Below, in pieces: positions 17,110 to 26,448 of a stretch of 54,459 bases of DNA. The notes beneath the pieces are model-generated. The model ran no database searches. It was given only the letters and a program-made list of their open reading frames with translations, and was not told the origin of the DNA. Origin of the DNA: an uncultured Pelagibacteraceae bacterium. Lineage in GTDB: Bacteria > Pseudomonadota > Alphaproteobacteria > Pelagibacterales > Pelagibacteraceae. The stretch lies in assembly GCA_902618485.1 (NCBI GenBank), contig CACNAR010000003.1, positions 96,268 to 150,726 on the forward strand, written 5' to 3'. The position numbers were made by a program, and so were the translations under genes. Positions within the stretch are counted from its first letter, which is position 1. Every line of letters begins with the position of its first letter.

Positions 17110-17370
17110 TTATTGATATTTAAAATTTTTAAATAAATTGGTAATTTTATTATTCTCAAATTCAACATCGGTTTTTAAACCATTATAAAAATTGTAAAGA
17201 TTGTTATCATCTACTTCCAAGAGCTTTAATAATTCTTTTAAATCACTAATATCCAATTCATTTAAGTATTTATTGGTGAAAGATCCTAATAGTTTATCCA
17301 TTTCTTTAGTGCCACGATAATTTGATCTATAAATTATTTTTTTTTTTATTTGTTCTATATCAGTGGTCAT
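17110..17370 (-). CDS. sdhE: Succinate dehydrogenase assembly factor (SdhE/Sdh5)
   Basis: A small helical protein that helps attach FAD covalently to the flavoprotein subunit of succinate dehydrogenase. The signature RGxxE is present as YRGTKEMD at residues 18-25, preceded by KKIIYRSN as in the family; the rest is helical (DISDLKELLKLLEVDDNNLYNFY). The length of 86 residues is typical. It is divergently placed against recG with 22 bp between starts, a pairing also seen in other alphaproteobacteria. Old names such as CptB refer to the same family. Confidence 0.92.
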   Translation of the reverse strand: MTTDIEQIKKKIIYRSNYRGTKEMDKLLGSFTNKYLNELDISDLKELLKLLEVDDNNLYNFYNGLKTDVEFENNKITNLFKNFKYQ

Positions 17371-17392
17371 AATAGGAATATAATATTAGTTT

Positions 17393-19444
17393 ATGGATAT
17401 TAAAAGAAATTATGAATATTTATTGTCTGATTTAAGTACTCTAAAAGGCGTAGGAGTAAAGACATCAAATTTATTAAAAAAGAAAAAAATAAATACTATT
17501 TTTGATCTTTTGTGGAAATTACCAAAATCTTTTACAGATAGAAGTTTATCATCAAAAATTGAAAATTTAAAAATAAATGAAGTACAAACTATAACTATAA
17601 TCCCTCAAAAATATTCATTTCCTAGAGTAAGAAACTTACCAAATCGAGTTTTATGTAAAGATGAAACTGGTGAGATAGATTGTGTTTTCTTTAATAGTTA
17701 TGAAGGATATATTAAAAAGATATTGCCTATAGGAAAAGAAATTACAATTAGTGGTAAAATTAAATATTTCAGGAACAAGTATCAATTAACAAATCCAAAA
17801 TATGTTTCGGAAGACTCTTCTATTATAAAGCAAAAACATATTAGTTATTCATTAACAGATGGTATCAGTGAAAAGGTTTATAATAAAATAATGTTACAAA
17901 TAATTAAAAATATGCCTAAAATTGATGAATGGCACTCAAAATACATATTAAAAAAATTTGATAATATTGGATGGAATGACTCAATCAAAAAGTTACATGA
18001 ACCTGAAAATATTGGTAAATTTAAAGAAAACTTTTATCAAAGACTCGCATTTGATGAAATTTTTTCAACTTTTTTAGTAAACTCAGAAATTAGAAAGAAA
18101 ATAAAAAAAATTAAAAAAACAAAAAAAAAATTTGATCCCAAAAAACAAAATGAAATAATGTCTAATTTAGATTTTTCTTTGACTAATGACCAAGCTAAAA
18201 CATTAAGTGAAATTAATCATGATTTATGTTCAGATAATAAAATGTTTAGATTGCTTCAAGGAGATGTTGGCAGTGGTAAAACAATAGTATCTTTGTTATC
18301 TGCATTCAATACTATTAATTCTGATTTTCAAGTCGCAGTCATGGCTCCTACTGAAATTTTGTCAAGGCAACACTTTTTATTAGCAAAAAAAATATTTCCA
18401 GAAAATATTAAGATTGAATTACTCTCTGGAAAATCAACTTATAAAAATAAAAAGATCATTTTAGATAAGCTGTTAAAAAAAGAGATTGATATAATCTTTG
18501 GAACACATGCCTTATTTCAAAAAAAGGTAGAGTTTAAAAAACTAGGATTAATAATAATCGATGAACAACATAAATTTGGAGTTAGTCAAAGAAAAAAATT
18601 ATCTGACAAAGCTGGTAAGGATTGTGATGTGCTTTTAATGACAGCTACACCAATTCCACGTACTTTAACAATGACAATTTATGGAGATATGGATCTTTCA
18701 ATTATAAGAGAAAAGCCTAATAATCGTAAAACCATAAAAACTTATAGTAAACTTGAGAGTAAGATTGAAGATGTAATAAAATTCATAAAAAAAGAAATCA
18801 AACTTGGAAACCAAATTTTTTGGGTATGTCCATTAATAGAAGAATCTAAAAAAATTGATCATACCTCAGCAGTCAAAAAGTCTGAATATCTAAAAAAAAT
18901 ATTTCCTAATGAAGTTTATTTACTTCATGGAAAAACAACCATTGAGGAAAAAGAAAAAATTTTAAACAAATTTTTAAGAAATGAATTTAAAATTTTAGTT
19001 TCGACTACTATAATTGAAGTTGGTATAGATTTTCCTAATGCAAATGTAATTGTAATAGAAAATGCAAATAAATTTGGTTTGTCTCAATTACATCAACTTA
19101 GAGGTAGAGTTGGAAGAGGCAATAAAGAATCTTCATGTATATTAATGTTTAAGTCAAATCTAAGCGAGAATGCAAAAAAAAGAATTAATATATTAAAAGG
19201 ATCAAATGACGGATTTGAGATATCTGAGGAGGATATGAAGTTAAGAGGTTTTGGAGATATTCTTGGCTTTAAACAAAGTGGAGTCAAAAATTTTAAATTA
19301 GCTGATCCAGTTCATAATCATAATCTTTTTATTTTAGCAGAAAAAGAAATTAAAAGAATAGAAAATGAAAAAGAAGACATAGGAAAATACAAACCATTAA
19401 TAAAATTATATGATCGAGCAGATATAATAAATGATATTGCCTAA
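17393..19444 (+). CDS. recG: ATP-dependent DNA helicase RecG
   Basis: Branch-migration helicase that remodels stalled replication forks and Holliday junctions. The wedge/OB domain fills about residues 1-200; helicase motifs follow: Walker A GDVGSGKT near 293-300, motif II DEQHKFG near 392-398, TATPIPRT near 419-426, then motif IV-VI segments STTIIEVGIDFPNA and HQLRGRVGRG. The length of 683 residues is normal. It ends in a 4-bp tail-to-tail overlap with the DUF502 gene. Confidence 0.97.
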   Translation: MDIKRNYEYLLSDLSTLKGVGVKTSNLLKKKKINTIFDLLWKLPKSFTDRSLSSKIENLKINEVQTITIIPQKYSFPRVRNLPNRVLCKDETGEIDCVFFNSYEGYIKKILPIGKEITISGKIKYFRNKYQLTNPKYVSEDSSIIKQKHISYSLTDGISEKVYNKIMLQIIKNMPKIDEWHSKYILKKFDNIGWNDSIKKLHEPENIGKFKENFYQRLAFDEIFSTFLVNSEIRKKIKKIKKTKKKFDPKKQNEIMSNLDFSLTNDQAKTLSEINHDLCSDNKMFRLLQGDVGSGKTIVSLLSAFNTINSDFQVAVMAPTEILSRQHFLLAKKIFPENIKIELLSGKSTYKNKKIILDKLLKKEIDIIFGTHALFQKKVEFKKLGLIIIDEQHKFGVSQRKKLSDKAGKDCDVLLMTATPIPRTLTMTIYGDMDLSIIREKPNNRKTIKTYSKLESKIEDVIKFIKKEIKLGNQIFWVCPLIEESKKIDHTSAVKKSEYLKKIFPNEVYLLHGKTTIEEKEKILNKFLRNEFKILVSTTIIEVGIDFPNANVIVIENANKFGLSQLHQLRGRVGRGNKESSCILMFKSNLSENAKKRINILKGSNDGFEISEEDMKLRGFGDILGFKQSGVKNFKLADPVHNHNLFILAEKEIKRIENEKEDIGKYKPLIKLYDRADIINDIA

Positions 19445-20052
19445 TTTTTACCTGAAGATGTTCCAGCAGAAACAATAAATTTAGATGCTTCCTCAAAAGT
19501 CATATCTAGATAGATTACGTCCTCTATCGGAAACATTAATAAAAATCCGCTTGTTGGATTTGGGGTTGTTGGAACAAAAACATTAATTAATTTTTTATTA
19601 GTTTTTTTTGCCATTTCACCAGTGTTTTCTTTTGTTGCAAAACCTACAGCCCAAACCCCTTTTCTAGGATATTCAATCAAAACTACACTTTTTTTATCGT
19701 TATCTTTTTTTGAGAATGTTTCAGTCATTTGAACTATAGCAGAATAGATAGTTCTTAAAAATGGAATTCTTTTAAAAAGATCATCAATTAGTTTTAAAAT
19801 TCGTTTTCCTAAAAATGATAAAGATAAACCACCAACAATAGTTATGAAAATTAGTGAGATTAAAATTTCTATTCCTGGAATTTCAAATGGTAGATAGCTG
19901 TTTGGGTTAATATTTTCAGGTAAAATTCTAGAGGAGAGACCAATTAGAACTTTACTAAGGTATAGGGTAAATCCTATTGGAATAAGAACAACTACCCCTG
20001 TAATGAAATAATTTCTTAGAAGTAAAGTTATTGATTTTTTCTTTTTTGACAT
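19441..20052 (-). CDS. DUF502-family inner-membrane protein
   Basis: Matches the DUF502 family of unknown function. There are two membrane segments, at about residues 10-35 (YFITGVVVLIPIGFTLYL) and 55-80 (IEILISLIFITIVGGLSL), then a conserved soluble domain with PFLRTIYSAIVQMTETF near 97-112, VLIEYPRKGVWAVGFAT near 124-140, and VFVPTTPNPTSGFLLMFP near 158-175. The length of 203 residues fits. It sits tail to tail with recG, and a possible 25-codon membrane ORF ends 2 bp before its start. Confidence 0.88.
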   Translation of the reverse strand: MSKKKKSITLLLRNYFITGVVVLIPIGFTLYLSKVLIGLSSRILPENINPNSYLPFEIPGIEILISLIFITIVGGLSLSFLGKRILKLIDDLFKRIPFLRTIYSAIVQMTETFSKKDNDKKSVVLIEYPRKGVWAVGFATKENTGEMAKKTNKKLINVFVPTTPNPTSGFLLMFPIEDVIYLDMTFEEASKFIVSAGTSSGKN

Positions 20053-20054
20053 AA

Positions 20055-20132
20055 TTAATTAAAACTTGAATAAATAACGAAAATAATTGCAATTATAAAT
20101 AACACTAATAAAATTTTGTTATTTAGATTCAT
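20055..20132 (-). CDS. Possible 25-aa membrane microprotein upstream of the DUF502 gene
   Basis: Reading the minus strand from the ATG ending at 20132, a short frame runs MNLNNKILLVLFIIAIIFVI and on to YSSFN and a stop, almost entirely one hydrophobic helix with a positively charged front. It stops 2 bp before the DUF502 ATG, the spacing of coupled genes. No clear Shine-Dalgarno is seen, and AT-rich DNA produces such hydrophobic frames by chance, so the call is tentative. Confidence 0.35.
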   Translation of the reverse strand: MNLNNKILLVLFIIAIIFVIYSSFN

Positions 20133-20162
20133 TCATATATATAATATCAATGTTAAAGAAAA

Positions 20163-20990
20163 ATGAATAGAAGAAAATTTTTATCATATGTTGGCTGTAG
20201 TTGTGGTGGTTTTATTCTCAATTCATGCGCAACAGCACCTATTACTGAAAGAAAACAGTTAAGTATAATTCCCGAAGCAAAATTAAATGCTCAAGCAGCA
20301 AAAATCTATGAAAAAGTTAAGAAAAAAGAAAAATTAAGCAAAGATACTAAAACGCTCAATCTAATAAAAGATATTGGACAAAAAATGGAAGATTCGATCA
20401 GTGAATATTTCTATCAATCAAAATTAGACGACCCTACAAAATATTTTGATTGGGAATATATATTAATTGAAAATAAAAAAGTTAGAAATGCCTGGTGTAT
20501 GCCAGGTGGGAAAATTGCAGTTTACACAGGCATATTAGATGTTACCAAAAATACGAATGGTCTGGCAGCAGTAATGGGTCACGAAATTGCTCACGCAGTA
20601 GCTAAACATTCCGTAGAAAGAGCAAGTAGAGGAACATTATTGAATGTTGGTACAAAAATTATAGATATTGCAAGTGGAGGTGTATTGTCTGACATAAACA
20701 GAACTACAGGTATGGATACTGTAGGACTATTATCTCAATTAGGAATAATGAACCCTTTTAACAGAAAACAAGAAAGTGAAGCTGATTATCTGGGTATGAT
20801 TTTTTCTTCTTTATCTGGTTATGATATTAGAGAAACTCCAAAAATTTGGGAAAGAATGAAAGAATACAATAAAGGTCAAACACCGCCAGAATTTATGAGT
20901 ACGCACCCATCAGCTGAAAATAGAATTAAAAAAATTAATGAGTGGACAAATCAAATACTCTTAGAGTACCCACCACTTAAGATTTCTTAA
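20163..20990 (+). CDS. M48-family metalloprotease with Tat-like signal
   Basis: A zinc metalloprotease of the M48 (Ste24/HtpX/LoiP-like) group acting outside the cytoplasm. The zinc site is GHEIAHAVAKH near residues 139-149, with the third ligand Glu in QESEADYLG near 201-209. The N-terminus MNRRKFLSYVG resembles a twin-arginine signal (RRKFL), and a Cys after LNS near 22 could be a weak lipobox. Homologues degrade or assist damaged outer-membrane proteins. It ends 4 bp from the 3' end of tRNA-Lys on the other strand. Confidence 0.9.
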   Translation: MNRRKFLSYVGCSCGGFILNSCATAPITERKQLSIIPEAKLNAQAAKIYEKVKKKEKLSKDTKTLNLIKDIGQKMEDSISEYFYQSKLDDPTKYFDWEYILIENKKVRNAWCMPGGKIAVYTGILDVTKNTNGLAAVMGHEIAHAVAKHSVERASRGTLLNVGTKIIDIASGGVLSDINRTTGMDTVGLLSQLGIMNPFNRKQESEADYLGMIFSSLSGYDIRETPKIWERMKEYNKGQTPPEFMSTHPSAENRIKKINEWTNQILLEYPPLKIS

Positions 20991-20994
20991 GATG

Positions 20995-21070
<76 letters not shown>

Positions 21071-21152
21071 AAATAAATTATTGACTGAAATGTATATACA
21101 TATTTATAAGAATAATTCAAATGGCAATTTGTGAGACAAAAAAGTTAATTAA

Positions 21153-22265
21153 TTACAACTTATCTATATATTTATCATGAAATTCCTTAAATGTGCCATT
21201 GCGGATATTTTTCCTTATTAACAACATTAATTCTTGATAGAAATTAATATTATGTAAAGTTAATAACATTGAACCAAGAATTTCATTTGTATTAAACAAA
21301 TGATTTAAATAGCTTTTAGAATATTTATTTAAATCAAGATTTTTTACCGCTGGATCAAGAGGAGAATCATCATTTTGATATTTGCTATTTCTAATATTAA
21401 CTCTTCCATTCCAAGTAAAAGCTAAACCAGTTCTTCCAGATCTTGTTGGTAAAACACAATCAAACATATCAATACCTCTCATTACAGCTCCTAAGATATC
21501 AGATGGAGTACCAACACCCATTAAATAATGAGGTTTTTCATGTGGAAGAATATCTTTTAGACTATCTAATACCCCAAACATTTCTTTTTGTGTTTCGCCT
21601 ACAGCCAATCCACCAACAGCATATCCGTCAAATTCTATGTTTATTAATTCTTTCAAAGATTGTTTTCTTAAATCCTCGAATAATCCCCCTTGAATAATCC
21701 CAAATAATGCTTTGTGTGGATTTAATCCAAAGGCTTTCTTAGATCTTTCAGCCCAATATAAAGACAAATTCATAGAATTATTTATCAAATCATAATCTTT
21801 CGTATTTTTAGGACATTCATCCATTATCATACAAATATCTGAATTAAGACCTAGTTGAATTTCAATACTTCTTTCTGGACTTAAAATAAATTTTTTTCCA
21901 TCTATATGTGAATTAAAAATAGCACCTTTTTCCCTGTCAATTTTGTTTAATTTTGAAAGAGACATAACCTGAAAACCTCCTGAGTCTGTAAGTATAGGTA
22001 AGTCGCAATTCATAAATTTGTGTAATCCGCCTACTCTTTCAATTCTTTCTACACCAGGTCTAATCATTAAATGATATGTATTTGATAGAATTATTTCTGA
22101 ATTAGTTTTCTTAATATCATTAATTGTGCAAGCTTTAACCGTTGCCTGCGTACCAACAGGCATAAAGGCTGGGGTGTGTATATCACCCCTATGTGTTTTT
22201 ATTAAACCTTCTCTTGCATAACCATCAGTTTTGGAAACCTCAAAGGCAAATTTTTTAATATCCAT
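21153..22265 (-). CDS. tgt: tRNA-guanine transglycosylase (Tgt) lacking the zinc cysteines
   Basis: Exchanges guanine for preQ1 at the wobble base of GUN-anticodon tRNAs, a step to queuosine. Catalytic parts are intact: DSGGFQVMSL near residues 92-101, IIQGGLFEDLR near 187-197, VGGLAVGE near 216-223 and FDCVLPTRSGR near 267-277, which includes the nucleophilic Asp. Family members normally carry CxCxxC just before the YSRAYLxHL helix; here that place reads PAVKNLDLNKY, so all three Cys are gone, while the later LHN His remains. The length of 370 is normal. It is last in the ssb-gyrA-coaD-cyclophilin run. Confidence 0.94.
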   Translation of the reverse strand: MDIKKFAFEVSKTDGYAREGLIKTHRGDIHTPAFMPVGTQATVKACTINDIKKTNSEIILSNTYHLMIRPGVERIERVGGLHKFMNCDLPILTDSGGFQVMSLSKLNKIDREKGAIFNSHIDGKKFILSPERSIEIQLGLNSDICMIMDECPKNTKDYDLINNSMNLSLYWAERSKKAFGLNPHKALFGIIQGGLFEDLRKQSLKELINIEFDGYAVGGLAVGETQKEMFGVLDSLKDILPHEKPHYLMGVGTPSDILGAVMRGIDMFDCVLPTRSGRTGLAFTWNGRVNIRNSKYQNDDSPLDPAVKNLDLNKYSKSYLNHLFNTNEILGSMLLTLHNINFYQELMLLIRKNIRNGTFKEFHDKYIDKL

Positions 22266-22279
22266 TAAAAAAATTATAA

Positions 22280-22834
22280 CTATTTAAAACTTATAATCTT
22301 ATCTGGATCACTTACCGCCCCATTATTATTTTCATCTCCTCTTTTAATTTTGTCTACAAATTCCATACCTTCAATAACTTTACCAAAAACTGTATATTGC
22401 TTATCTAGAAAAGGTGCAGGTTTAAAACATATAAAAAATTGACTATTCGCACTGTTTGGGTTTGAGGACCTGGCCATTGATAAAGTTCCTCTGTCATGTG
22501 GGAGATTACTAAATTCTTGGTTTAGGTCAGGTAAATCTGATCCACCCATTCCAGCCATACTTAGATTAAAATCTTTAGAATTTGAGTTTCCAAACTTTAC
22601 ATCACCTGTTTGTGCCATAAAACCATCTATTACTCTATGAAAGACAACTCCGTCGTATTTGCCAGCTGAAGCTAATTCTTTAATTCGTTTTACATGATTT
22701 GGGGCAACATCATTAAATAATTCTATTTTAACATCACCATCTTTAAGTTTTAAGATCATTATATTTTCCTCCGATATTGATTGATTGATTAATAAAAAAA
22801 ATAAAAAAAACAATTTTAAGATTATTTTAAACAT
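22280..22834 (-). CDS. Periplasmic cyclophilin-type peptidyl-prolyl isomerase
   Basis: Catalyses cis-trans isomerisation of proline bonds and aids folding of exported proteins. Residues 1-20 form a signal peptide ending ISE. The cyclophilin core is clear: VVFHRVIDGFMAQTGD near 63-78 with the catalytic Arg, NSANSQFFICF near 119-129 and FGKVIEGMEFVDKI near 144-157. A loop with DLPDLNQEFSN is typical of bacterial forms. The length of 184 residues fits. It overlaps coaD by 8 bp and lies 14 bp upstream of tgt. Confidence 0.95.
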   Translation of the reverse strand: MFKIILKLFFLFFLLINQSISEENIMILKLKDGDVKIELFNDVAPNHVKRIKELASAGKYDGVVFHRVIDGFMAQTGDVKFGNSNSKDFNLSMAGMGGSDLPDLNQEFSNLPHDRGTLSMARSSNPNSANSQFFICFKPAPFLDKQYTVFGKVIEGMEFVDKIKRGDENNNGAVSDPDKIISFK

Positions 22835-23321
22835 ATTTTCTTTCTAAAGCTTTTATAGTACTTTTTGTTGTAAATTTTTTAATATTACCTTTTAATTTTA
22901 CAATTTCTTTTACAAATTTTGATGAAATAATTTGATTTTCAACGTCGGACATTAAAAAAACAGTTTCTATACTATTATTAAGCTTCCTATTCATTCCAGC
23001 AAGTTGGAACTCATATTCAAAATCTGAAGCTGCTCTAAGACCTCTTAGTATGATGTTGGCTTTATTTTTTTTACATAAATCAGTTGTTAGAGTATTAAAA
23101 GCGATTACGTTAATTCTATTTTTATTAAGCTTTAAATCAGAAAAAAGTGCTTTTTTAACAATTTCTATTCTTTCATCAATATCAAATAGATAATTCTTAT
23201 TATCAACATCAGAAACAGCAACTATTATCTTATTAAATAGTTTTAATCCTTTCTTAATAACATCTATATGACCATAAGTAATTGGGTCAAAGGTCCCTGG
23301 ATAAATTGCAATTTTAGTCAT
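22827..23321 (-). CDS. coaD: Phosphopantetheine adenylyltransferase
   Basis: Transfers AMP to 4'-phosphopantetheine to form dephospho-CoA, a late step of CoA synthesis. The nucleotidyltransferase motif is PGTFDPITYGHIDVI near residues 8-22 (TxxH-type ATP site), with RGLRAASDFEYEFQLAGMN near 91-109 and ISSKFVKEI near 128-136, which replaces the usual STxxxRE segment. The length of 164 residues is typical. It overlaps the gyrA stop by one base. Confidence 0.95.
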   Translation of the reverse strand: MTKIAIYPGTFDPITYGHIDVIKKGLKLFNKIIVAVSDVDNKNYLFDIDERIEIVKKALFSDLKLNKNRINVIAFNTLTTDLCKKNKANIILRGLRAASDFEYEFQLAGMNRKLNNSIETVFLMSDVENQIISSKFVKEIVKLKGNIKKFTTKSTIKALERKYV

Positions 23322-25897
23322 TAAATTAAATTATCATCAATTTTATTTGCTGAAACTACTTTTTCCTCACCTGATAATTTAATTATTCTTACACCCTGTG
23401 TATTTCTTCCAGCCGTTCTAATTTCTTTCACAGCTACTCTTATGACTCTACCTTTGTTTGTTGATATAAGAATTTCATCTCCTTCAAATACAGGGAAAGA
23501 TGAGGAAATATCACCATTTCTTGGTGAATTAACAATTCCTATAATACCCTTACCACCTCTATTCGTAACTCTATAATCAGTATGCAATGTCTTTTTTCCA
23601 AACCCATTTTCAGTAATCGATAAAATAAATTTTTCTTTAGCTTTAATTTCAGATTTTTCATCTTTGCTCTTTTTTCCATTTTTACTATATTTATCGTTAT
23701 CAATGATAGATAATGATACAATTTGATCATTTGGTGATAAAACAATACCCTTAATCCCTTTTGAAGATCTACCTTTAAAAACTCTCAATTTTTTTGACTC
23801 AAATCTAATACATTTTCCAAATTTGGTGCTTAGTATTATGTCTTGATCTTCTTTACAAATCTTTACCCCAACAATTTTATCATTATTGTCCAATTTCATC
23901 GCAATTTTACCTGCCGTATTTATTGAAGAAAAATCCTCTAAACTATTTTTTCTTATCTTTCCATTGGCCGTGGCAAATACTATCTGGTAATTCTTTAACT
24001 CAGAATCCTCAGGAAATGGCATTATAGAACTTATAGATTGATGACTTTTGAGGGGTAAAATGTTGAATAAGGATTTTCCTTTAGAAGATGAAGATCCAAC
24101 CGGTATTTTCCAAGCTTTAATTCTGTAAACAAGACCTTCGGTAGAAAAAAATAAAACAGAAGTATGGGTGTTAACAGATAGTGTTTGGACAACAGAATCT
24201 TCATTTCTCGTTGTAATACCAGTTTTTCCTTTTCCTCCTCTTTTTTGTTGTTTTACATTATTTAAAGATCCTCTTTTAATGTAGCCTTGAAGGGTAACAG
24301 TAATAATAACAGACTCTTTTTGAATAGTTTCCTCAATATCATAATTTAAAACAGCATCGATAATATCTGTTCTTCTTTTAACTGAAAATTTTTCTTTTAT
24401 ATCGTTTAATTCATTGCTAATTACATTTAATAATTCTTTTTTTGAAGAAATAATTTTTTTGTATTTTTTTATCAATTCAGAAAGTTTTTTAATTTCAATT
24501 TCTATTTCATTGATACCCAATGCAGTTAGTTTTTGTAATCTTAATTCTAAAATTGAATTAACTTGAATTTCAGATAAAGAATACATTCCTTTAGAAGTTT
24601 TATTTTCAATTAAATTTATCATCTTTAATGATTTATTTATTTTCCATTTAATTTTAAGAAGTGAACTTTTTGCTTCTTCAGGATTTTGTGATGATCTTAT
24701 AATCTTTATAACTTTATCTAAATTTTCGACTGACACAGATAAACCAATCAATATATGTGCTCTTTCTTCAGCTTTATTCAAATCAAATTTTGTTTTTTTG
24801 ATTACTACACTTTCTCTAAAATTTAAAAAATGGGATAAAAAATCTTTTAAATTACATGTAATAGGTTTTCCCTCAACTATTGCTAAAGTATTAAAACCAA
24901 AAGAGCTTTCTATTTGAGTATTTTTATATAATTGTCTTTTGACTGTTTCCGGTTCAACACCAGTTCTTAAATCTATAGATACTCTTATCCCTTCCCTGTT
25001 GGACTCATCTCTTATATCTCTTATGCCTTCTATTTTTTTTTCTCTAACCAATTGAGCTATTCTCTCATTTAAAACCGACTTATTAACTTGATATGGAATT
25101 GAAGTAATTACTAATCTTTCCCTACCATTCTTCGCTTGTTCAATAGAAATTTGACCACGGACTTTAAAAGACCCTCTTCCTTTAGTGTAACCCTCTTTAA
25201 TCATATCTTTTCCTATGATTACTCCGCCCGTTGGAAAATCAGGACCAGGTATAAATTTCATTAATTGCTTAACAGTAATGTCCTTATTTTCAATTAATGC
25301 TAATGTTCCATCTATTATTTCTCCCAAATTATGAGGTGGAATACTTGTTGCCATTCCAACTGCTATACCGCCTGCACCATTAACTAAAAGATTAGGATAT
25401 TGAGCAGGAAGAACGCTTGGTTCTTTTTCCGTTTCATCATAATTACTTTTAAAATCAATAGTGTTCTTTTCAATATCATCTATAAGAAACTGAGATACTT
25501 TTGAGAGTCTTGTCTCAGTATATCTCATTGCCGCTGCTGGATCTCCGTCTATAGAACCAAAATTTCCTTGCCCTTCAACCAAAGGTAAACTCATTGAAAA
25601 ATCTTGAACCATCCGAACTAATGCGTCATATACAGATTGATCTCCATGTGGGTGATATTTACCAATTACATCACCGACTATTCTAGCTGATTTTCTAAAT
25701 TGTTTTGACCAGTCATAACCTCCTTTGTACATTGCATATAAAATTCTTCTATGAACAGGTTTTAATCCATCTCTGATATCAGGAAGAGCACGGCTGACGA
25801 TAACGCTCATTGCATAAGATAGGTATGACGAGCTCATCTCGTCATGCATAGATATCAACTTAATATTCTTATCGTTTTGATTTTCAGAATTTTGCAT
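23321..25897 (-). CDS. gyrA: DNA gyrase subunit A
   Basis: The DNA-cleaving subunit of gyrase, which introduces negative supercoils. The catalytic Tyr lies in [11 protein letters not shown] near residue 122, after the helix-turn-helix region [28 protein letters not shown] matches the family. The C-terminal beta-pinwheel starts near 520 and includes the GyrA-box QQKRGGKGK near 559-567, which distinguishes it from ParC. The length of 858 residues is slightly short compared with many proteobacterial GyrA. It follows ssb by 5 bp. Confidence 0.97.
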   Translation of the reverse strand: MQNSENQNDKNIKLISMHDEMSSSYLSYAMSVIVSRALPDIRDGLKPVHRRILYAMYKGGYDWSKQFRKSARIVGDVIGKYHPHGDQSVYDALVRMVQDFSMSLPLVEGQGNFGSIDGDPAAAMRYTETRLSKVSQFLIDDIEKNTIDFKSNYDETEKEPSVLPAQYPNLLVNGAGGIAVGMATSIPPHNLGEIIDGTLALIENKDITVKQLMKFIPGPDFPTGGVIIGKDMIKEGYTKGRGSFKVRGQISIEQAKNGRERLVITSIPYQVNKSVLNERIAQLVREKKIEGIRDIRDESNREGIRVSIDLRTGVEPETVKRQLYKNTQIESSFGFNTLAIVEGKPITCNLKDFLSHFLNFRESVVIKKTKFDLNKAEERAHILIGLSVSVENLDKVIKIIRSSQNPEEAKSSLLKIKWKINKSLKMINLIENKTSKGMYSLSEIQVNSILELRLQKLTALGINEIEIEIKKLSELIKKYKKIISSKKELLNVISNELNDIKEKFSVKRRTDIIDAVLNYDIEETIQKESVIITVTLQGYIKRGSLNNVKQQKRGGKGKTGITTRNEDSVVQTLSVNTHTSVLFFSTEGLVYRIKAWKIPVGSSSSKGKSLFNILPLKSHQSISSIMPFPEDSELKNYQIVFATANGKIRKNSLEDFSSINTAGKIAMKLDNNDKIVGVKICKEDQDIILSTKFGKCIRFESKKLRVFKGRSSKGIKGIVLSPNDQIVSLSIIDNDKYSKNGKKSKDEKSEIKAKEKFILSITENGFGKKTLHTDYRVTNRGGKGIIGIVNSPRNGDISSSFPVFEGDEILISTNKGRVIRVAVKEIRTAGRNTQGVRIIKLSGEEKVVSANKIDDNLI

Positions 25898-25902
25898 AAT
25901 TA

Positions 25903-26358
25903 CTAAAATGGAATTTCGTCATCCATTTCGTTAGAAATTTGAGACATATCATCATTATTATTTAATGATTTATTATTATCGTTTGCAATACTACCACCGG
26001 AATTACCTCCGCCTAACATTGTAAGTGAGGAATTATATCCTTGAATAATTATCTCAGTAGAAAATTTATCTTGGCCTGATTGTTCGTCTTTCCATTTTCT
26101 CGTAGATAGTTGTCCCTCAACATAAATTTGAGCTCCTTTTTTAAGATATTGTTGAACAACATTTACAAGACCCTCATTAAATACAACCACACGGTGCCAT
26201 TCAGTTTTTTCTTTTTTTTCTCCAGAATTTTTATCTTTCCAGGATTGACTTGTAGCAAGACTAAGTCTTGCAACATTTTTTCCATTTACCATTTGCTTAA
26301 TTTCAGGATCTGCGCCCAAACGACCAATTAAAAGTACTTTATTTAAACTTCCAGCCAT
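25903..26358 (-). CDS. ssb: Single-stranded DNA-binding protein
   Basis: Coats single-stranded DNA during replication, repair and recombination. The OB fold spans residues 1 to about 110 ([16 protein letters not shown], then ARLSLATS and TEWHRVVVF with [12 protein letters not shown]). The linker is Gly/Asn/Ser-rich and the acidic tip ends DDEIPF, the standard docking tail for partner proteins. The length of 151 residues is typical. It starts back to back with uvrA, 90 bp apart, a common pairing in proteobacteria. I saw no LexA-like GTTC-N7-GTTC site in that gap. Confidence 0.97.
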   Translation of the reverse strand: MAGSLNKVLLIGRLGADPEIKQMVNGKNVARLSLATSQSWKDKNSGEKKEKTEWHRVVVFNEGLVNVVQQYLKKGAQIYVEGQLSTRKWKDEQSGQDKFSTEIIIQGYNSSLTMLGGGNSGGSIANDNNKSLNNNDDMSQISNEMDDEIPF

Positions 26359-26448
26359 AATATTTTAATATTTGTATTATTAATTAATTAGATTTATATC
26401 ACAATTTACTCTGAATATTAATTTTATTAAGTCAAAGCAATAAGAATT

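Noticed and set aside
26359..26448. LexA operator in the ssb-uvrA gap
   Set aside because: No GTTC-N7-GTTC or CTG-N10-CAG pattern seen; the gap is AT-rich only.
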